NCBI GenBank assembly: GCA_964501315.1
Contig: CAZCSO010000010.1
Span: forward strand, 1-61,287
Length of the DNA stretch: 61,287 nucleotides
Direction: 5' to 3'
From: UBA5603 sp964501315
Lineage (GTDB): Bacteria > Bacillota_I > Bacilli_A > Izemoplasmatales > Hujiaoplasmataceae
A model generated the notes under the pieces. It was not told the DNA's origin. It saw only the letters and a list, made by a program, of their open reading frames with translations, and made no database searches. This document shows, one piece after another, positions 7,343 through 15,649 of the stretch. Position numbers and translations under genes: made by a program. Within the stretch, counting starts at the first letter, position 1; every line of letters begins with the position of its first letter.

Positions 7343-8173
7343 ATGGCTATTATTAAATACAGACCGATGACGCCGGGTACACGGCAAATGTCAAAGTTGG
7401 ATTACGCCGAAATCACAACCAATCAGCCAGAAAAAACCTTATTAGAATCCGCTAAGAAAAACGGCGGTCGTAACAATCAAGGTAAATTGACCGTTCGTCA
7501 CCAAGGCGGCGGAGCAAAACAAAAATATCGGATTATTGACTTCAAACGTAATAAAGACGGAATCATTGGTAAAGTCGCCACGATTGAATACGATCCCAAT
7601 CGTACGGCTAACATTGCGTTAATCAATTACGCCGACGGCGAAAAACGTTATATCTTGGCTCCCAAAGGTTTAACCGTTGGTCAAACCATTGAATCCGGAG
7701 CTCAAGCCGATATCGTAGTTGGTAATGCATTACCGATTATGAATATCCCAGTAGGTACCGTTATTCACAACATCGAACTTTATCCTGGAAAAGGCGGTCA
7801 ATTAGTTCGTGCCGCTGGAACCAGCGCACAAATCTTAGGCCGTGAAGAACGTTATGTTCTTGTTCGCTTATCATCCGGTGAAGTAAGACGTATCTTAGGC
7901 GTCTGCCGCGCAACCATCGGTGAAGTTGGCAATGAATTCCATGAACTTGTTTCGATTGGTAAAGCCGGTCGTACACGTCACATGGGTATTCGCCCAACCG
8001 TTCGTGGTAGCGTTATGAACCCGGTTGATCATCCGCACGGTGGTGGTGAAGGTAAACAATCCATTGGACATCCGTCACCATTAACACCATGGGGTAAAAT
8101 CGGCCGTGGTAAAATTACGAGAAAAAATAAAAAAGCTAGCGACAAACTTATCGTTAGACGCAGAAATAAATAA
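7343..8173 (+). CDS. rplB: 50S ribosomal protein L2
   Basis: The 276-residue protein opens MAIIKYRPMTPGTRQM and has the C-terminal NPVDHPHGGGEGK motif whose His is close to the peptidyl-transferase centre. L2 is needed for subunit joining and 23S folding. The length and the basic tail KLIVRRRNK are normal. GGAGGA lies before the start. Confidence 0.98.
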   Translation: MAIIKYRPMTPGTRQMSKLDYAEITTNQPEKTLLESAKKNGGRNNQGKLTVRHQGGGAKQKYRIIDFKRNKDGIIGKVATIEYDPNRTANIALINYADGEKRYILAPKGLTVGQTIESGAQADIVVGNALPIMNIPVGTVIHNIELYPGKGGQLVRAAGTSAQILGREERYVLVRLSSGEVRRILGVCRATIGEVGNEFHELVSIGKAGRTRHMGIRPTVRGSVMNPVDHPHGGGEGKQSIGHPSPLTPWGKIGRGKITRKNKKASDKLIVRRRNK

Positions 8174-8191
8174 GGGAGGAGGAGCTCATAA

Positions 8192-8467
8192 ATGTCACGT
8201 TCAATTAAAAAAGGTCCGTTTTGCGATGACCATCTGATGAAGAAAGTCTTAGAAGCAAATAAAACGAACTCCAAAAAAGTGATTCAAACTTGGTCAAGAC
8301 GTTCGACGATCTTCCCACAATTTGTAGGATTGACGCTGGGTGTTCATAACGGAAAAGAACATATTCCCGTTTACATTACTGAAGATATGGTTGGTCACAA
8401 ATTGGGTGAGTTCGCTCCAACCCGTGTATTCCGCGGTCATGCCGATAAGAAAGTCGTTAAGAAATAG
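8192..8467 (+). CDS. rpsS: 30S ribosomal protein S19
   Basis: The 91-residue protein starts MSRSIKKGPFCDDHL and contains the SRRSTIFPQFVGLTLGVHNG core. S19 lies in the 30S head and contacts S13 and the A-site finger. A GGAGGAGG site precedes the ATG. It is in the conserved rplB-rpsS-rplV order. Confidence 0.97.
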   Translation: MSRSIKKGPFCDDHLMKKVLEANKTNSKKVIQTWSRRSTIFPQFVGLTLGVHNGKEHIPVYITEDMVGHKLGEFAPTRVFRGHADKKVVKK

Positions 8468-8485
8468 GAGGAGTCATAATAAACT

Positions 8486-8821
8486 ATGGAAGCTAAAGCA
8501 AGTGTCAATAGTGTACGAATCGCTCCTCGTAAAGTTGAATTAGTTATTAATTTGATCAGAGGGAAAAGCGTAGGCGAAGCTTATGCCATCCTCCGAGGAA
8601 CGCCAAGAGGCGCATCAATCGTGGTTGAAAAGTTATTGAAATCAGCGGTTGCGAATGCCGAACATAATTACCAACTCGATCAAAATAAGCTCTACGTTAA
8701 AGAAATTTTTGTGGGTGGTGGCAAAACGTTAAAACGTATGCAACCTCATTCACAAGGACGTGGATTTGCTATTTTGAAAAGAACAAGCCATGTGTACATC
8801 ACCGTGGCAGAAAGGGAATAG
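8486..8821 (+). CDS. rplV: 50S ribosomal protein L22
   Basis: The 111-residue protein has the N-terminal VRIAPRKVELVINLIRGK motif and the tunnel-lining beta-hairpin region near LKRMQPHSQGRGFAI. L22 and L4 form the exit-tunnel constriction and are the usual site of macrolide-resistance changes. AGGAGGA lies 12 bp upstream of the ATG. Confidence 0.96.
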   Translation: MEAKASVNSVRIAPRKVELVINLIRGKSVGEAYAILRGTPRGASIVVEKLLKSAVANAEHNYQLDQNKLYVKEIFVGGGKTLKRMQPHSQGRGFAILKRTSHVYITVAERE

Positions 8822-8835
8822 GGGGGAACTAACTC

Positions 8836-9483
8836 ATGGGTCAAAAGGTCAGTCCAATCGGACTTAGAATCGGAATCATCCTTGATTGGGAATCACGTTG
8901 GTACGCTGACAAGCGCGACGTAGCCGATTTATTGCTGGAAGATATTAAAATTCGTTCCTTACTCTATGAACTATACAAAAATGCCAGCGTTTCGAAAATT
9001 GAAATCGAACGCAGCAAATCCAGAGTCATCATTACCGTTAACACCGCTAAACCCGGTATGGTTATCGGCCGCGATGGCGCTACCAAAACTGCAGTCGTTG
9101 AAAAATTAAAATCATTGACGAAAAAGGAAGTTTATTTAAACATCGTTGAAATCAAACATCCAGAGCTCGATGCCAAATTAGTGGCTGAAAGCATTGCTCA
9201 ACAATTAGAAAACCGCGCATCCTTCCGCCGTGTTCAAAAAGTCGCTATCCAACGCGCTTTGAAAACCGGAGCCAAAGGTTGCAAAACGTTGATTTCTGGC
9301 CGCTTAGCCGGTGCTGAAATTGCACGTAGCGAAGGGTATAGCGAAGGCAATGTTCCGTTGCATACCTTAAGAGCAAACATCGATTATGCCTTGGCCGAAG
9401 CCATGACAACCTATGGAAAACTGGGTGTTAAAGTATGGATTTACAAAGGTGAAATCCTTCCTGCGAAGAAGGAGGCAAAATAA
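8836..9483 (+). CDS. rpsC: 30S ribosomal protein S3
   Basis: The 215-residue protein begins MGQKVSPIGLRIG. It includes the KH-domain GxxG (VIGRDGA) and the C-terminal SGRLAGAEIARSE segment. S3 forms part of the mRNA entry channel. A GGGGGGA ribosome site precedes the ATG. Its 3' end carries the AAGGAGG site used by rplP. Confidence 0.97.
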   Translation: MGQKVSPIGLRIGIILDWESRWYADKRDVADLLLEDIKIRSLLYELYKNASVSKIEIERSKSRVIITVNTAKPGMVIGRDGATKTAVVEKLKSLTKKEVYLNIVEIKHPELDAKLVAESIAQQLENRASFRRVQKVAIQRALKTGAKGCKTLISGRLAGAEIARSEGYSEGNVPLHTLRANIDYALAEAMTTYGKLGVKVWIYKGEILPAKKEAK

Positions 9484-9485
9484 TT

Positions 9486-9917
9486 ATGTTAATGCCGAAA
9501 AGAACTAAATACCGTCGTCCACACCGCGTTAGCTACGAAGGCCATGCAAAAGGTGGAACGGAAATTGCATTTGGTGAATACGGTTTAGTCGCTTTAGAAG
9601 GCGCATGGATCAGTGCTCGTCAAATCGAAGCATCCCGTATTGCCATGACTCGTTACATGAAACGTGCGGGACAAGTATGGGTTAAAATATTCCCGCATTT
9701 AGCAAAAACGAAAAAACCGATGGAAGTTCGAATGGGTTCTGGTAAAGGAGCTCCAGACGACTGGGTTGCTGTTGTCAAAGAAGGCTTAATTATGTTTGAA
9801 ATCGCCGGTGTTCCGGAAGATGTCGCAAAAGAAGCATTACGTTTGGCATCCTACAAACTCCCCATCAAAACGAAATTTGTCAAGAAAGTGAGTGGAGATG
9901 TCAATGTTGCACGTTAG
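9486..9917 (+). CDS. rplP: 50S ribosomal protein L16
   Basis: The 143-residue protein opens MLMPKRTKYRRPHR and has the conserved EASRIAMTRYMKR and MGSGKGAPDDWVA segments. L16 helps build the A-site tRNA region of the 50S. The ribosome site lies in the end of rpsC, 10 bp upstream, and the 3' end overlaps rpmC by 14 bp. Confidence 0.97.
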   Translation: MLMPKRTKYRRPHRVSYEGHAKGGTEIAFGEYGLVALEGAWISARQIEASRIAMTRYMKRAGQVWVKIFPHLAKTKKPMEVRMGSGKGAPDDWVAVVKEGLIMFEIAGVPEDVAKEALRLASYKLPIKTKFVKKVSGDVNVAR

Positions 9918-10098
9918 CGAAATCCGTAAAATGGACAATAAAACCATTTTAGATGAAATCGAAAACCTCAAAAAAGAATTGTTCGATTTGCGTTTTAAAC
10001 ACGCAACCGGCCAACTCGAAAACACCGCTCGCTTGAATACGGTTAAGAAAACAATCGCTCGGATGAAAACGATTCTATCCGAACGCGATTCTGAGTAG
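9904..10098 (+). CDS. rpmC: 50S ribosomal protein L29
   Basis: The 64-residue protein is a two-helix L29: LHVSEIRKM at the N-terminus, then KKELFDLRFKHATGQLENT. L29 lies at the exit tunnel near L23. Several upstream in-frame starts are possible (GTG 9892, ATG 9898). GTGGAG at 9892-9897 is best spaced for ATG 9904 and gives the normal family length. The start lies inside rplP, so translation is coupled. Confidence 0.92.
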   Translation: MLHVSEIRKMDNKTILDEIENLKKELFDLRFKHATGQLENTARLNTVKKTIARMKTILSERDSE

Positions 10099-10109
10099 GA
10101 GGAACGATT

Positions 10110-10364
10110 ATGGAACTCAATCAAAGAGTGTTTACCGGTGAAGTAGTTTCTGCGAAGAACGACAAATCGATTACGGTTTTAATTACGACGTATAAGAAAC
10201 ATTCCCTGTATAACAAACGCGTTATTTCTTCCAAGAAATTCCACGCTCATGATGAAAATAATACTGCTAAAGTTGGCGATATTGTCAATATCGTTGAATG
10301 CCGTCCTATCTCTAAAACAAAACGATTCCGTTTGCTTGAAATCGTCGAGCATAAGAATCTTTAG
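10110..10364 (+). CDS. rpsQ: 30S ribosomal protein S17
   Basis: The 84-residue OB-fold protein contains the S17 signature around KKHSLYNKRV and the ECRPISKTKRFRL segment. It binds 16S helices 7 and 11 early in assembly. AGGAGGA lies before the ATG, and the rpmC-rpsQ-rplN order is standard. Confidence 0.96.
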   Translation: MELNQRVFTGEVVSAKNDKSITVLITTYKKHSLYNKRVISSKKFHAHDENNTAKVGDIVNIVECRPISKTKRFRLLEIVEHKNL

Positions 10365-10384
10365 GGTCGAAGGAGGAGAGACTT

Positions 10385-10746
10385 ATGATACAACAAGAAA
10401 CCAGATTAAAAATTGCGGATAACTCCGGAGCCCGTGAAATCTTAACCATTAAGGTTTTAGGTGGAACCAGCCGCAAGTATGCCAACATTGGTGATATCAT
10501 CATTGCGACCGTTAAAACCGCTACGCCTGGTGGCGTCGTGAAAAAAGGTGAAGTTGTGAAAGCCGTTATCGTACGGACAACTCGTGGTCTTCGCCGCCCT
10601 GACGGATCGTACATTAAATTTGATGATAACGCAGCCGTCATTATTAAAGATGACAAAAGCCCGAAAGGCACCCGTATCTTTGGACCTGTTGCCCGGGAAT
10701 TGAGAGAAGCCGAATTTACTAAAATTGTTTCGCTTGCTCCGGAAGT
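10385..10746 (+). CDS. rplN: 50S ribosomal protein L14 (3' end lost in assembly gap)
   Basis: The visible 120 residues plus a Val codon run from MIQQETRLKIADNSGA to KIVSLAPEV. L14 of Bacillus ends one residue later, so only the last codon or so and the stop are hidden in the run of N. The frame happens to stay open through the N run into the rplX remnant, which would give a false 181-residue fused protein; it should be split. L14 forms bridge contacts with the 30S subunit. AAGGAGGAG precedes the start. Confidence 0.93.
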
Positions 10747-10846
10747 NNNNNNNNNNNNNNNNNNNNNNNNNNNNNNNNNNNNNNNNNNNNNNNNNNNNNN
10801 NNNNNNNNNNNNNNNNNNNNNNNNNNNNNNNNNNNNNNNNNNNNNN
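10747..10846. other. Assembly gap (100 N)
   Basis: Exactly 100 N characters, the usual placeholder for a gap of unknown length. The missing sequence should hold the L14 stop, a short spacer and the first ~75 codons of L24. The true gap is therefore probably longer than 100 bases. Confidence 0.98.
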
Positions 10847-10930
10847 AAAACCGTTACGAAAAAAGTCAAAAAACAAGAAGTTCAAGAAGTCGTCCGATTT
10901 GCCAAAAAATCCGGCGAAGTCTTAGACTAA
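10847..10930 (+). CDS. rplX: 50S ribosomal protein L24 (C-terminal remnant after gap)
   Basis: Only 27 residues are visible, ending VRFAKKSGEVLD, which matches the C-terminus of L24 (V-R-x-A-K-K-S-G-x-V-L-D). The Lys-rich stretch before it fits the L24 tail region. L24 initiates 50S assembly. Its position between rplN and rplE is the expected one. The start and KOW domain are lost in the gap; nothing suggests a pseudogene. Confidence 0.85.
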   Translation, partial: KTVTKKVKKQEVQEVVRFAKKSGEVLD

Positions 10931-10945
10931 TGAAGGGAGAATACA

Positions 10946-11488
10946 ATGAATCGTTTACAAGATAAATACAAAAACGAAGTCATGCCTGCATTGCAAGCTA
11001 AGTTCAACTATTCTTCCGTCATGGAATGCCCGAAAATTTCAAAGATCGTTATCAACATTGGTGCTGGTGATGCCGTTGCTAATCCAAAAGTACTCGATGA
11101 CGCGGTCAGCGAATTAACGCAAATCACCGGTCAAAAACCGTTGGTAACGCGGGCTAAGAAATCCATTGCTAACTTCAAATTACGTGAAGATATGCCCATC
11201 GGCTGTAAAGTAACACTTCGCGGCGAACGTATGTATGACTTCTTCGATAAGTTAGTCACCATCGCGTTACCACGCGTTCGTGACTTCCGTGGTATCAATC
11301 CAAAAGGATTCGATGGCCGTGGAAACTACACGCTGGGTGTTAAAGAACAATTGATTTTCCCAGAAATCAACTACGACAAGGTTAACAAAGTCCGGGGAAT
11401 GGACATTGTTATTGTCACTACCGCAAAAACAGACGCAGAAGCATTCGAATTACTGAAATTGTTCGGAATGCCGTTCAGAAAGAATTAG
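10946..11488 (+). CDS. rplE: 50S ribosomal protein L5
   Basis: The 180-residue protein begins MNRLQDKYKNEVMPAL and has KIVINIGAGDAV, the KSIANFKLREDMPIGCKVTL core and the P-loop-like region near RDFRGINPKGFDGRGN. It binds 5S rRNA and contacts P-site tRNA. GAAGGGAGA precedes the ATG; the length is normal. Confidence 0.97.
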   Translation: MNRLQDKYKNEVMPALQAKFNYSSVMECPKISKIVINIGAGDAVANPKVLDDAVSELTQITGQKPLVTRAKKSIANFKLREDMPIGCKVTLRGERMYDFFDKLVTIALPRVRDFRGINPKGFDGRGNYTLGVKEQLIFPEINYDKVNKVRGMDIVIVTTAKTDAEAFELLKLFGMPFRKN

Positions 11489-11500
11489 GAGGAGGAACTC

Positions 11501-11686
11501 ATGGCAAAAACATCGATTAAAGTCAGACAAAAACGTGGCTCTAAATTTCCCGTTAGAGAATACACCAGATGTGAACGTTGTGGACGTCCTCATTCCGTAT
11601 ATCGTAAGTTCAAATTGTGCCGTGTTTGCTTCCGTGAATTAGCCTATAAAGGTCAAATTCCCGGTGTCAAAAAGGCCAGTTGGTAA
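11501..11686 (+). CDS. rpsZ: 30S ribosomal protein S14, zinc-binding type Z
   Basis: The 61-residue protein carries CERCG and CRVCF pairs, the four cysteines of the zinc-binding (C+) short S14. This is the form found in the spc operon of Bacillus and most Mollicutes. S14 is in the 30S head beside S3 and S10. GGAGGAGG precedes the ATG. No zinc-free paralogue lies in the window. Confidence 0.97.
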   Translation: MAKTSIKVRQKRGSKFPVREYTRCERCGRPHSVYRKFKLCRVCFRELAYKGQIPGVKKASW

Positions 11687-11701
11687 TAAGGAGGCACTAT
11701 T

Positions 11702-12100
11702 ATGGTTATGACCGATCCAATCGCGGATTTACTGACACGTATCAGAAACGCGAATCAAATGAAACATGAAATCGTCGAAATTCCGGCCTCGAAAATCAAA
11801 GTCGAGATCCTGAATGTTTTGAAAAACGAAGGGTACATCACGGATTATTCCGTTGTCTCATCGGGTGTTCAGGGCACGATTAAAGTGACACTTAAGTATT
11901 TATTAAATAGCGAACGCGCTATCCGCGGTTTAAAGAGAATCTCCAAACCCGGTCTTCGCGTTTATGCGAAAAACGATGACATGCCCAGAGTCTTAAACGG
12001 CTTGGGAATTGCCATTGTTTCAACATCACGCGGCATTATGACCGACCGTGAAGCTCGTAAACAACAAGTCGGCGGCGAAGTGCTTGCCTACATTTGGTAA
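11702..12100 (+). CDS. rpsH: 30S ribosomal protein S8
   Basis: The 132-residue protein has MTDPIADLLTRIRNAN at the N-terminus and the STSRGIMTDREAR signature near the C-terminus. S8 binds the 16S central domain and in several bacteria represses the spc operon. AAGGAGG lies 7 bp upstream of the ATG at 11702; an internal ATG two codons later is less well spaced. Confidence 0.97.
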   Translation: MVMTDPIADLLTRIRNANQMKHEIVEIPASKIKVEILNVLKNEGYITDYSVVSSGVQGTIKVTLKYLLNSERAIRGLKRISKPGLRVYAKNDDMPRVLNGLGIAIVSTSRGIMTDREARKQQVGGEVLAYIW

Positions 12101-12140
12101 CTAATAACACTAAGACAATATTTGGAGGTGCAAGAAAGAT

Positions 12141-12686
12141 ATGAGTCGTGTTGGTAGATTAGCAATTAAGCTACCTGAAGGGGTACAAGTATCCATCGGC
12201 GACAACAATCATGTTGTTGTGAAGGGCCCCAAAGGGACATTGGAATTTACATTCCATAAAGATATGACAATTGCGTCCGCTCATAATGAAATTTCTGTAA
12301 CCCGGCCATCGGATTCCTTAACAAACCGTGCCTTACATGGTACGACCCGTGCGTTATTGAATAACATGGTTAAAGGTGTCACTGAAGGGTACGAAAAGAT
12401 CCTTGACATCAAAGGGGTCGGATATCGTGCTTCATTAAAGGATAGCAAAACATTGGTTGTGAACGTTGGTTATTCCAACCCAGTAGAAGTGGAAATTCCG
12501 AACGGTATTACCGTTGAACTTCCCATCAATACAGAAATTCGCATCAAAGGTATCGACAAGCAACTTGTCGGAGAATTCTCGGCTTACATTCGCAAAATTA
12601 GAGAACCTGAGCCTTATCAAGGAAAAGGTATTCGTTATCGTGGCGAATTTGTACGTCGTAAGGAAGGGAAAACTGCTAAGAAGTAG
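12141..12686 (+). CDS. rplF: 50S ribosomal protein L6
   Basis: The 181-residue protein starts MSRVGRLAIKLPEGV and has two L6 repeats, with GVGYRA in the second and the C-terminal IRKIREPEPYQGKGIRY signature. It sits near the GTPase-associated centre. GGAGGTG lies about 12 bp upstream of the ATG. Confidence 0.97.
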   Translation: MSRVGRLAIKLPEGVQVSIGDNNHVVVKGPKGTLEFTFHKDMTIASAHNEISVTRPSDSLTNRALHGTTRALLNNMVKGVTEGYEKILDIKGVGYRASLKDSKTLVVNVGYSNPVEVEIPNGITVELPINTEIRIKGIDKQLVGEFSAYIRKIREPEPYQGKGIRYRGEFVRRKEGKTAKK

Positions 12687-12703
12687 CAGCTAGGTGAAAA
12701 GAT

Positions 12704-13060
12704 ATGTTTAAACCAGTTGACAAAAATGCGCAACGCATCAAACGGCATGGCAGATCACGAGTCCATCTCAGCGGAACCGCTGAAAGACCGCGCCTCAATG
12801 TTTTCCGTTCTAACAAAGCAATTTATGTACAAATCATCGATGATGTCGCACAAACAACATTGGTCAGCGCTTCTTCACTTGAATTAAAAGAAGTGAACGG
12901 CGGAAACATTGCCGGTGCGGCTGCGGTTGGAAAATTGATCGCCGAAAAAGCATTAGAAAAAGGCATCAAGACCGTTGTTTATGATCGTGGCGGATATATT
13001 TACCATGGTCGCGTCAAAGCATTAGCCGAGGCAGCTCGTGAAGCTGGCTTGGAATTCTAA
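12704..13060 (+). CDS. rplR: 50S ribosomal protein L18
   Basis: The 118-residue protein begins MFKPVDKNAQRIKRH. The conserved RPRLNVFRSNKAIYVQIIDD segment and the YDRGGYIYHGRVKALAEAAREAGLEF tail region identify it, the tail being visible in parts. L18 brings 5S rRNA into the central protuberance. AGGTGA serves as ribosome site. Confidence 0.97.
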   Translation: MFKPVDKNAQRIKRHGRSRVHLSGTAERPRLNVFRSNKAIYVQIIDDVAQTTLVSASSLELKEVNGGNIAGAAAVGKLIAEKALEKGIKTVVYDRGGYIYHGRVKALAEAAREAGLEF

Positions 13061-13076
13061 TGGAGGAGGTTAACCA

Positions 13077-13631
13077 ATGCAATCAGGAAATGTAAAAGAC
13101 GGAAGAGATTTTAAAAAGCCGTCAAGAAGAACAAATGAACGTAAAAAAGAAGAAAAACTATACGAAGAAAAAGTTGTCTCGATTGGCCGTGTAACGAAAG
13201 TTGTTAAAGGCGGACGTCGGTTTAGCTTTTCAGCGTTGGTCGTCGTTGGTGACCGGAATGGTAAAGTCGGTTTTGGTACCGGTAAAGCCAGTGAAGTTCC
13301 GGATGCCATCAAAAAAGGCATCGAAGATGCCAAAAAGAATATCGTAACCATTTCCATGAATGGAACGACCGTACCACACACGGTAACCGGTAAATACGGC
13401 GCAGCGAAAGTCTTTATTCGCCCTGCTGTCGAAGGAACTGGAATTATCGCTGGTGGAGCAGTTCGTGCCGTTTTAGAATTAGCCGGTATTCAAGACGTAT
13501 TAAGCAAATCCTTAGGTTCGAACTCTCCCATTAACATGGTCAGAGCAACCATGGAAGGCTTACGTTCGATGCGGGATGTCCAAACCGTTGCACAAACGCG
13601 CGGATTGAACGCTGAGGAGGTATTGAAATAA
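13077..13631 (+). CDS. rpsE: 30S ribosomal protein S5
   Basis: The 184-residue protein has an extended charged N-terminus, then the double-stranded RNA-binding-like S5 N domain (VTKVVKGGRRFSFSALVVVG) and the C-terminal domain with GAAKVFIRPA and GIQDVLSKSLGS. S5 contributes to decoding fidelity. TGGAGGAGG precedes the ATG. Its end overlaps the rpmD start by one base (TAATG). Confidence 0.97.
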   Translation: MQSGNVKDGRDFKKPSRRTNERKKEEKLYEEKVVSIGRVTKVVKGGRRFSFSALVVVGDRNGKVGFGTGKASEVPDAIKKGIEDAKKNIVTISMNGTTVPHTVTGKYGAAKVFIRPAVEGTGIIAGGAVRAVLELAGIQDVLSKSLGSNSPINMVRATMEGLRSMRDVQTVAQTRGLNAEEVLK

Positions 13632-13816
13632 TGGCGAAATTACAAGTAACGCTGGTCAAAAGCGCCATCGGCAGAAAGCCCAATCAAGTTAAAACGCTTA
13701 TCGCTTTAGGGTTGACAAAAAAGATTAATTCTTCCGTTATCAAAGATGATAACGAAGCCGTTCGTGGAATGATCCAAACGGTTAGTCACCTCGTTAAAGT
13801 CGAAGAAGTGAAGTAG
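13631..13816 (+). CDS. rpmD: 50S ribosomal protein L30
   Basis: The 61-residue protein contains KLQVTLVKSAIGRKPNQ and GMIQTVSHLVKVEEV, the short bacterial L30 form. It overlaps rpsE by one base (TAATG), and its GAGGAGG ribosome site lies in the end of rpsE, indicating coupled translation. Confidence 0.95.
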   Translation: MAKLQVTLVKSAIGRKPNQVKTLIALGLTKKINSSVIKDDNEAVRGMIQTVSHLVKVEEVK

Positions 13817-13827
13817 GAGGCCTTATC

Positions 13828-14268
13828 ATGAAATTAGAAGCTTTACAACCAGTACAAGGCGCTACGCATTATAAGAAACGTCTCGGCCGCGGAACCTCCA
13901 GTGGAACTGGTAAAACAGCTGGCCGCGGAACCAAAGGCCAAAACTCCCGTACGGGTGGCGGCGTCAGACTTGGTTTTGAAGGGGGACAAACACCCTTATA
14001 CAAACGTCTACCGAAACGTGGTTTTACGAATTATTTCCGCACTGAATATGCGGTTGTCAACGTTAGTGATCTTAATTCGTATGCCGAAAACACCGTCGTA
14101 ACTCCAGAATTATTGCTTAAAGACGGGAAGATCAAACGTGTTGAAAAGGGAATCAAAGTTTTGGGCAACGGCTCATTAAACGTTAAACTCACAGTTCAAG
14201 CACACAAATTTTCTTCGTCAGCAAAATCATCCATTGAAGCTGCTGGTGGAACGATTGAGGTGATTTAA
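13828..14268 (+). CDS. rplO: 50S ribosomal protein L15
   Basis: The 146-residue protein has the Gly/Arg-rich N-terminal arm (KRLGRGTSSGTGKTAGRG) that threads into 23S rRNA, followed by GFEGGQTPLYKRLPKRGF and a C-terminal globular domain. TAGGAGG precedes the ATG. It directly precedes secY, as usual. Confidence 0.97.
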   Translation: MKLEALQPVQGATHYKKRLGRGTSSGTGKTAGRGTKGQNSRTGGGVRLGFEGGQTPLYKRLPKRGFTNYFRTEYAVVNVSDLNSYAENTVVTPELLLKDGKIKRVEKGIKVLGNGSLNVKLTVQAHKFSSSAKSSIEAAGGTIEVI

Positions 14269-14270
14269 CG

Positions 14271-15644
14271 GTGGAAACTTTGAAGAGAGTATTCAAAAAT
14301 AAAGATATTCTGAAACGCATCGGATTCACTTTATTGGCTTTTCTCGTTTTCAAACTGTTAACGTACGTAACCATGCCACTGATTGACCCAACCGCTTTGG
14401 CGGATCTGTTCGACAATTCCGGATTTTTAGGAATCGTCAACTCCATCAGTGGGGACGCTTTACGGAATTATTCCGTCATCGCATTAGGGATCTCCCCCTA
14501 CATCACGGCGTCCATCGTCATTCAATTATTACAAATGGATATTATTCCAGTTCTTAAAGAATGGAGCGAAGAAGGAGAAGTCGGTCGTCAAAAAACCGCT
14601 CGCCTCACTCGTTACATCGCCATCGGTTTAGCGTTTGTACAAGCGTTGGCCATGACCTTTGCCTTCCATACCCAACAAGCTTCCTTGTTCCAATTTGGGG
14701 TTGCTGACTGGGCTACGCAAGGTGGAACTCGGAATTTGTGGTTCTTCGTCTATGTCTACATTGCCGTTGTTTTAACAGCAGGTACCGCCTTCATGATTTG
14801 GTTAGCTGACCAAATCACATTGCGCGGAATTGGTAACGGGTCATCGATGCTCATTGTCGGTGGGATTATTATTTCCTTCCCTGGAACGATTGCATCGCTC
14901 ATTCAATACTACATTACCGATCCTAATGGCGTCTTAACGGATGTTTATTCGGGTCAAGGCTTATGGAACGGCTATGTACTCTTCGGAGTGTCCATTTTAA
15001 TGTTCGTATTGGTCTTGGTTGGAATCACTTACATGCAAGGCGCTACTCGCAAGATTCCCATTCAATACGCCAATCGTCCAGCCGGAGCAAAATTCCAAGG
15101 AAGAAGCGATTCCAATTTACCAATCAAGTTAAATACGGCTAACGTTATTCCGGTTATCTTCGCATCCATCTTAATGAGTTTGCCAACGACGGTATTCAAT
15201 TACATCAGTTGGGGAACATCAAACGCCGCACAATCGGCACAAAACTGGATTAGTCAAATCTTCGCATTTGATCAACCCATTGGCTTCATGCTGTATTTGA
15301 TTTTGGTTTTAGTCTTCACGTTCTTCTACTCATTCATCTTAGTAAAACCAGAACAAATCGCTGAAAACTTACAAAAACAAAATGCCTACATTCCAGGGGT
15401 TAGACCTGGTGCTGAAACAGAAGCCTATGTGACCAAGACACTCTTTAGAGTTACCGTCATTGGTGCGATTTACTTAGCAGTCATTGCAGCGCTACCCATT
15501 ATTACTTCGATGGTTTTAGGACATTCCTATGCTCAAATCGGGGGAACATCGTTACTGATTATCGTGGGGGTTGCTTTAGAAACGGCCAAACAAATCGAAA
15601 CCGATACGCAAGAAAAAACGTACGCTGGTTTCATGCGAGAATAA
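14271..15644 (+). CDS. secY: Preprotein translocase subunit SecY
   Basis: The 457-residue polytopic protein begins VFKNKDILKRIGFTLL and has about ten membrane helices. Conserved stretches include GISPYITASIVIQLL (plug and TM2), ARKIPIQYANR-like cytoplasmic loop sequence and KPEQIAENLQKQNAYIPGVRPG (C5 loop, with SecA and ribosome contacts). The start is GTG at 14271, three bases after the rplO stop; GAGGTGA in the end of rplO is the ribosome site. It forms the Sec channel with the SecE encoded at 44954. Confidence 0.97.
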   Translation: METLKRVFKNKDILKRIGFTLLAFLVFKLLTYVTMPLIDPTALADLFDNSGFLGIVNSISGDALRNYSVIALGISPYITASIVIQLLQMDIIPVLKEWSEEGEVGRQKTARLTRYIAIGLAFVQALAMTFAFHTQQASLFQFGVADWATQGGTRNLWFFVYVYIAVVLTAGTAFMIWLADQITLRGIGNGSSMLIVGGIIISFPGTIASLIQYYITDPNGVLTDVYSGQGLWNGYVLFGVSILMFVLVLVGITYMQGATRKIPIQYANRPAGAKFQGRSDSNLPIKLNTANVIPVIFASILMSLPTTVFNYISWGTSNAAQSAQNWISQIFAFDQPIGFMLYLILVLVFTFFYSFILVKPEQIAENLQKQNAYIPGVRPGAETEAYVTKTLFRVTVIGAIYLAVIAALPIITSMVLGHSYAQIGGTSLLIIVGVALETAKQIETDTQEKTYAGFMRE

Positions 15645-15649
15645 ACGTC

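Noticed and set aside
10312..10869. Leftward open frames crossing the N gap in rplN
   Set aside because: They exist only because N is read as open; the opposite strand has clear ribosomal-protein genes.
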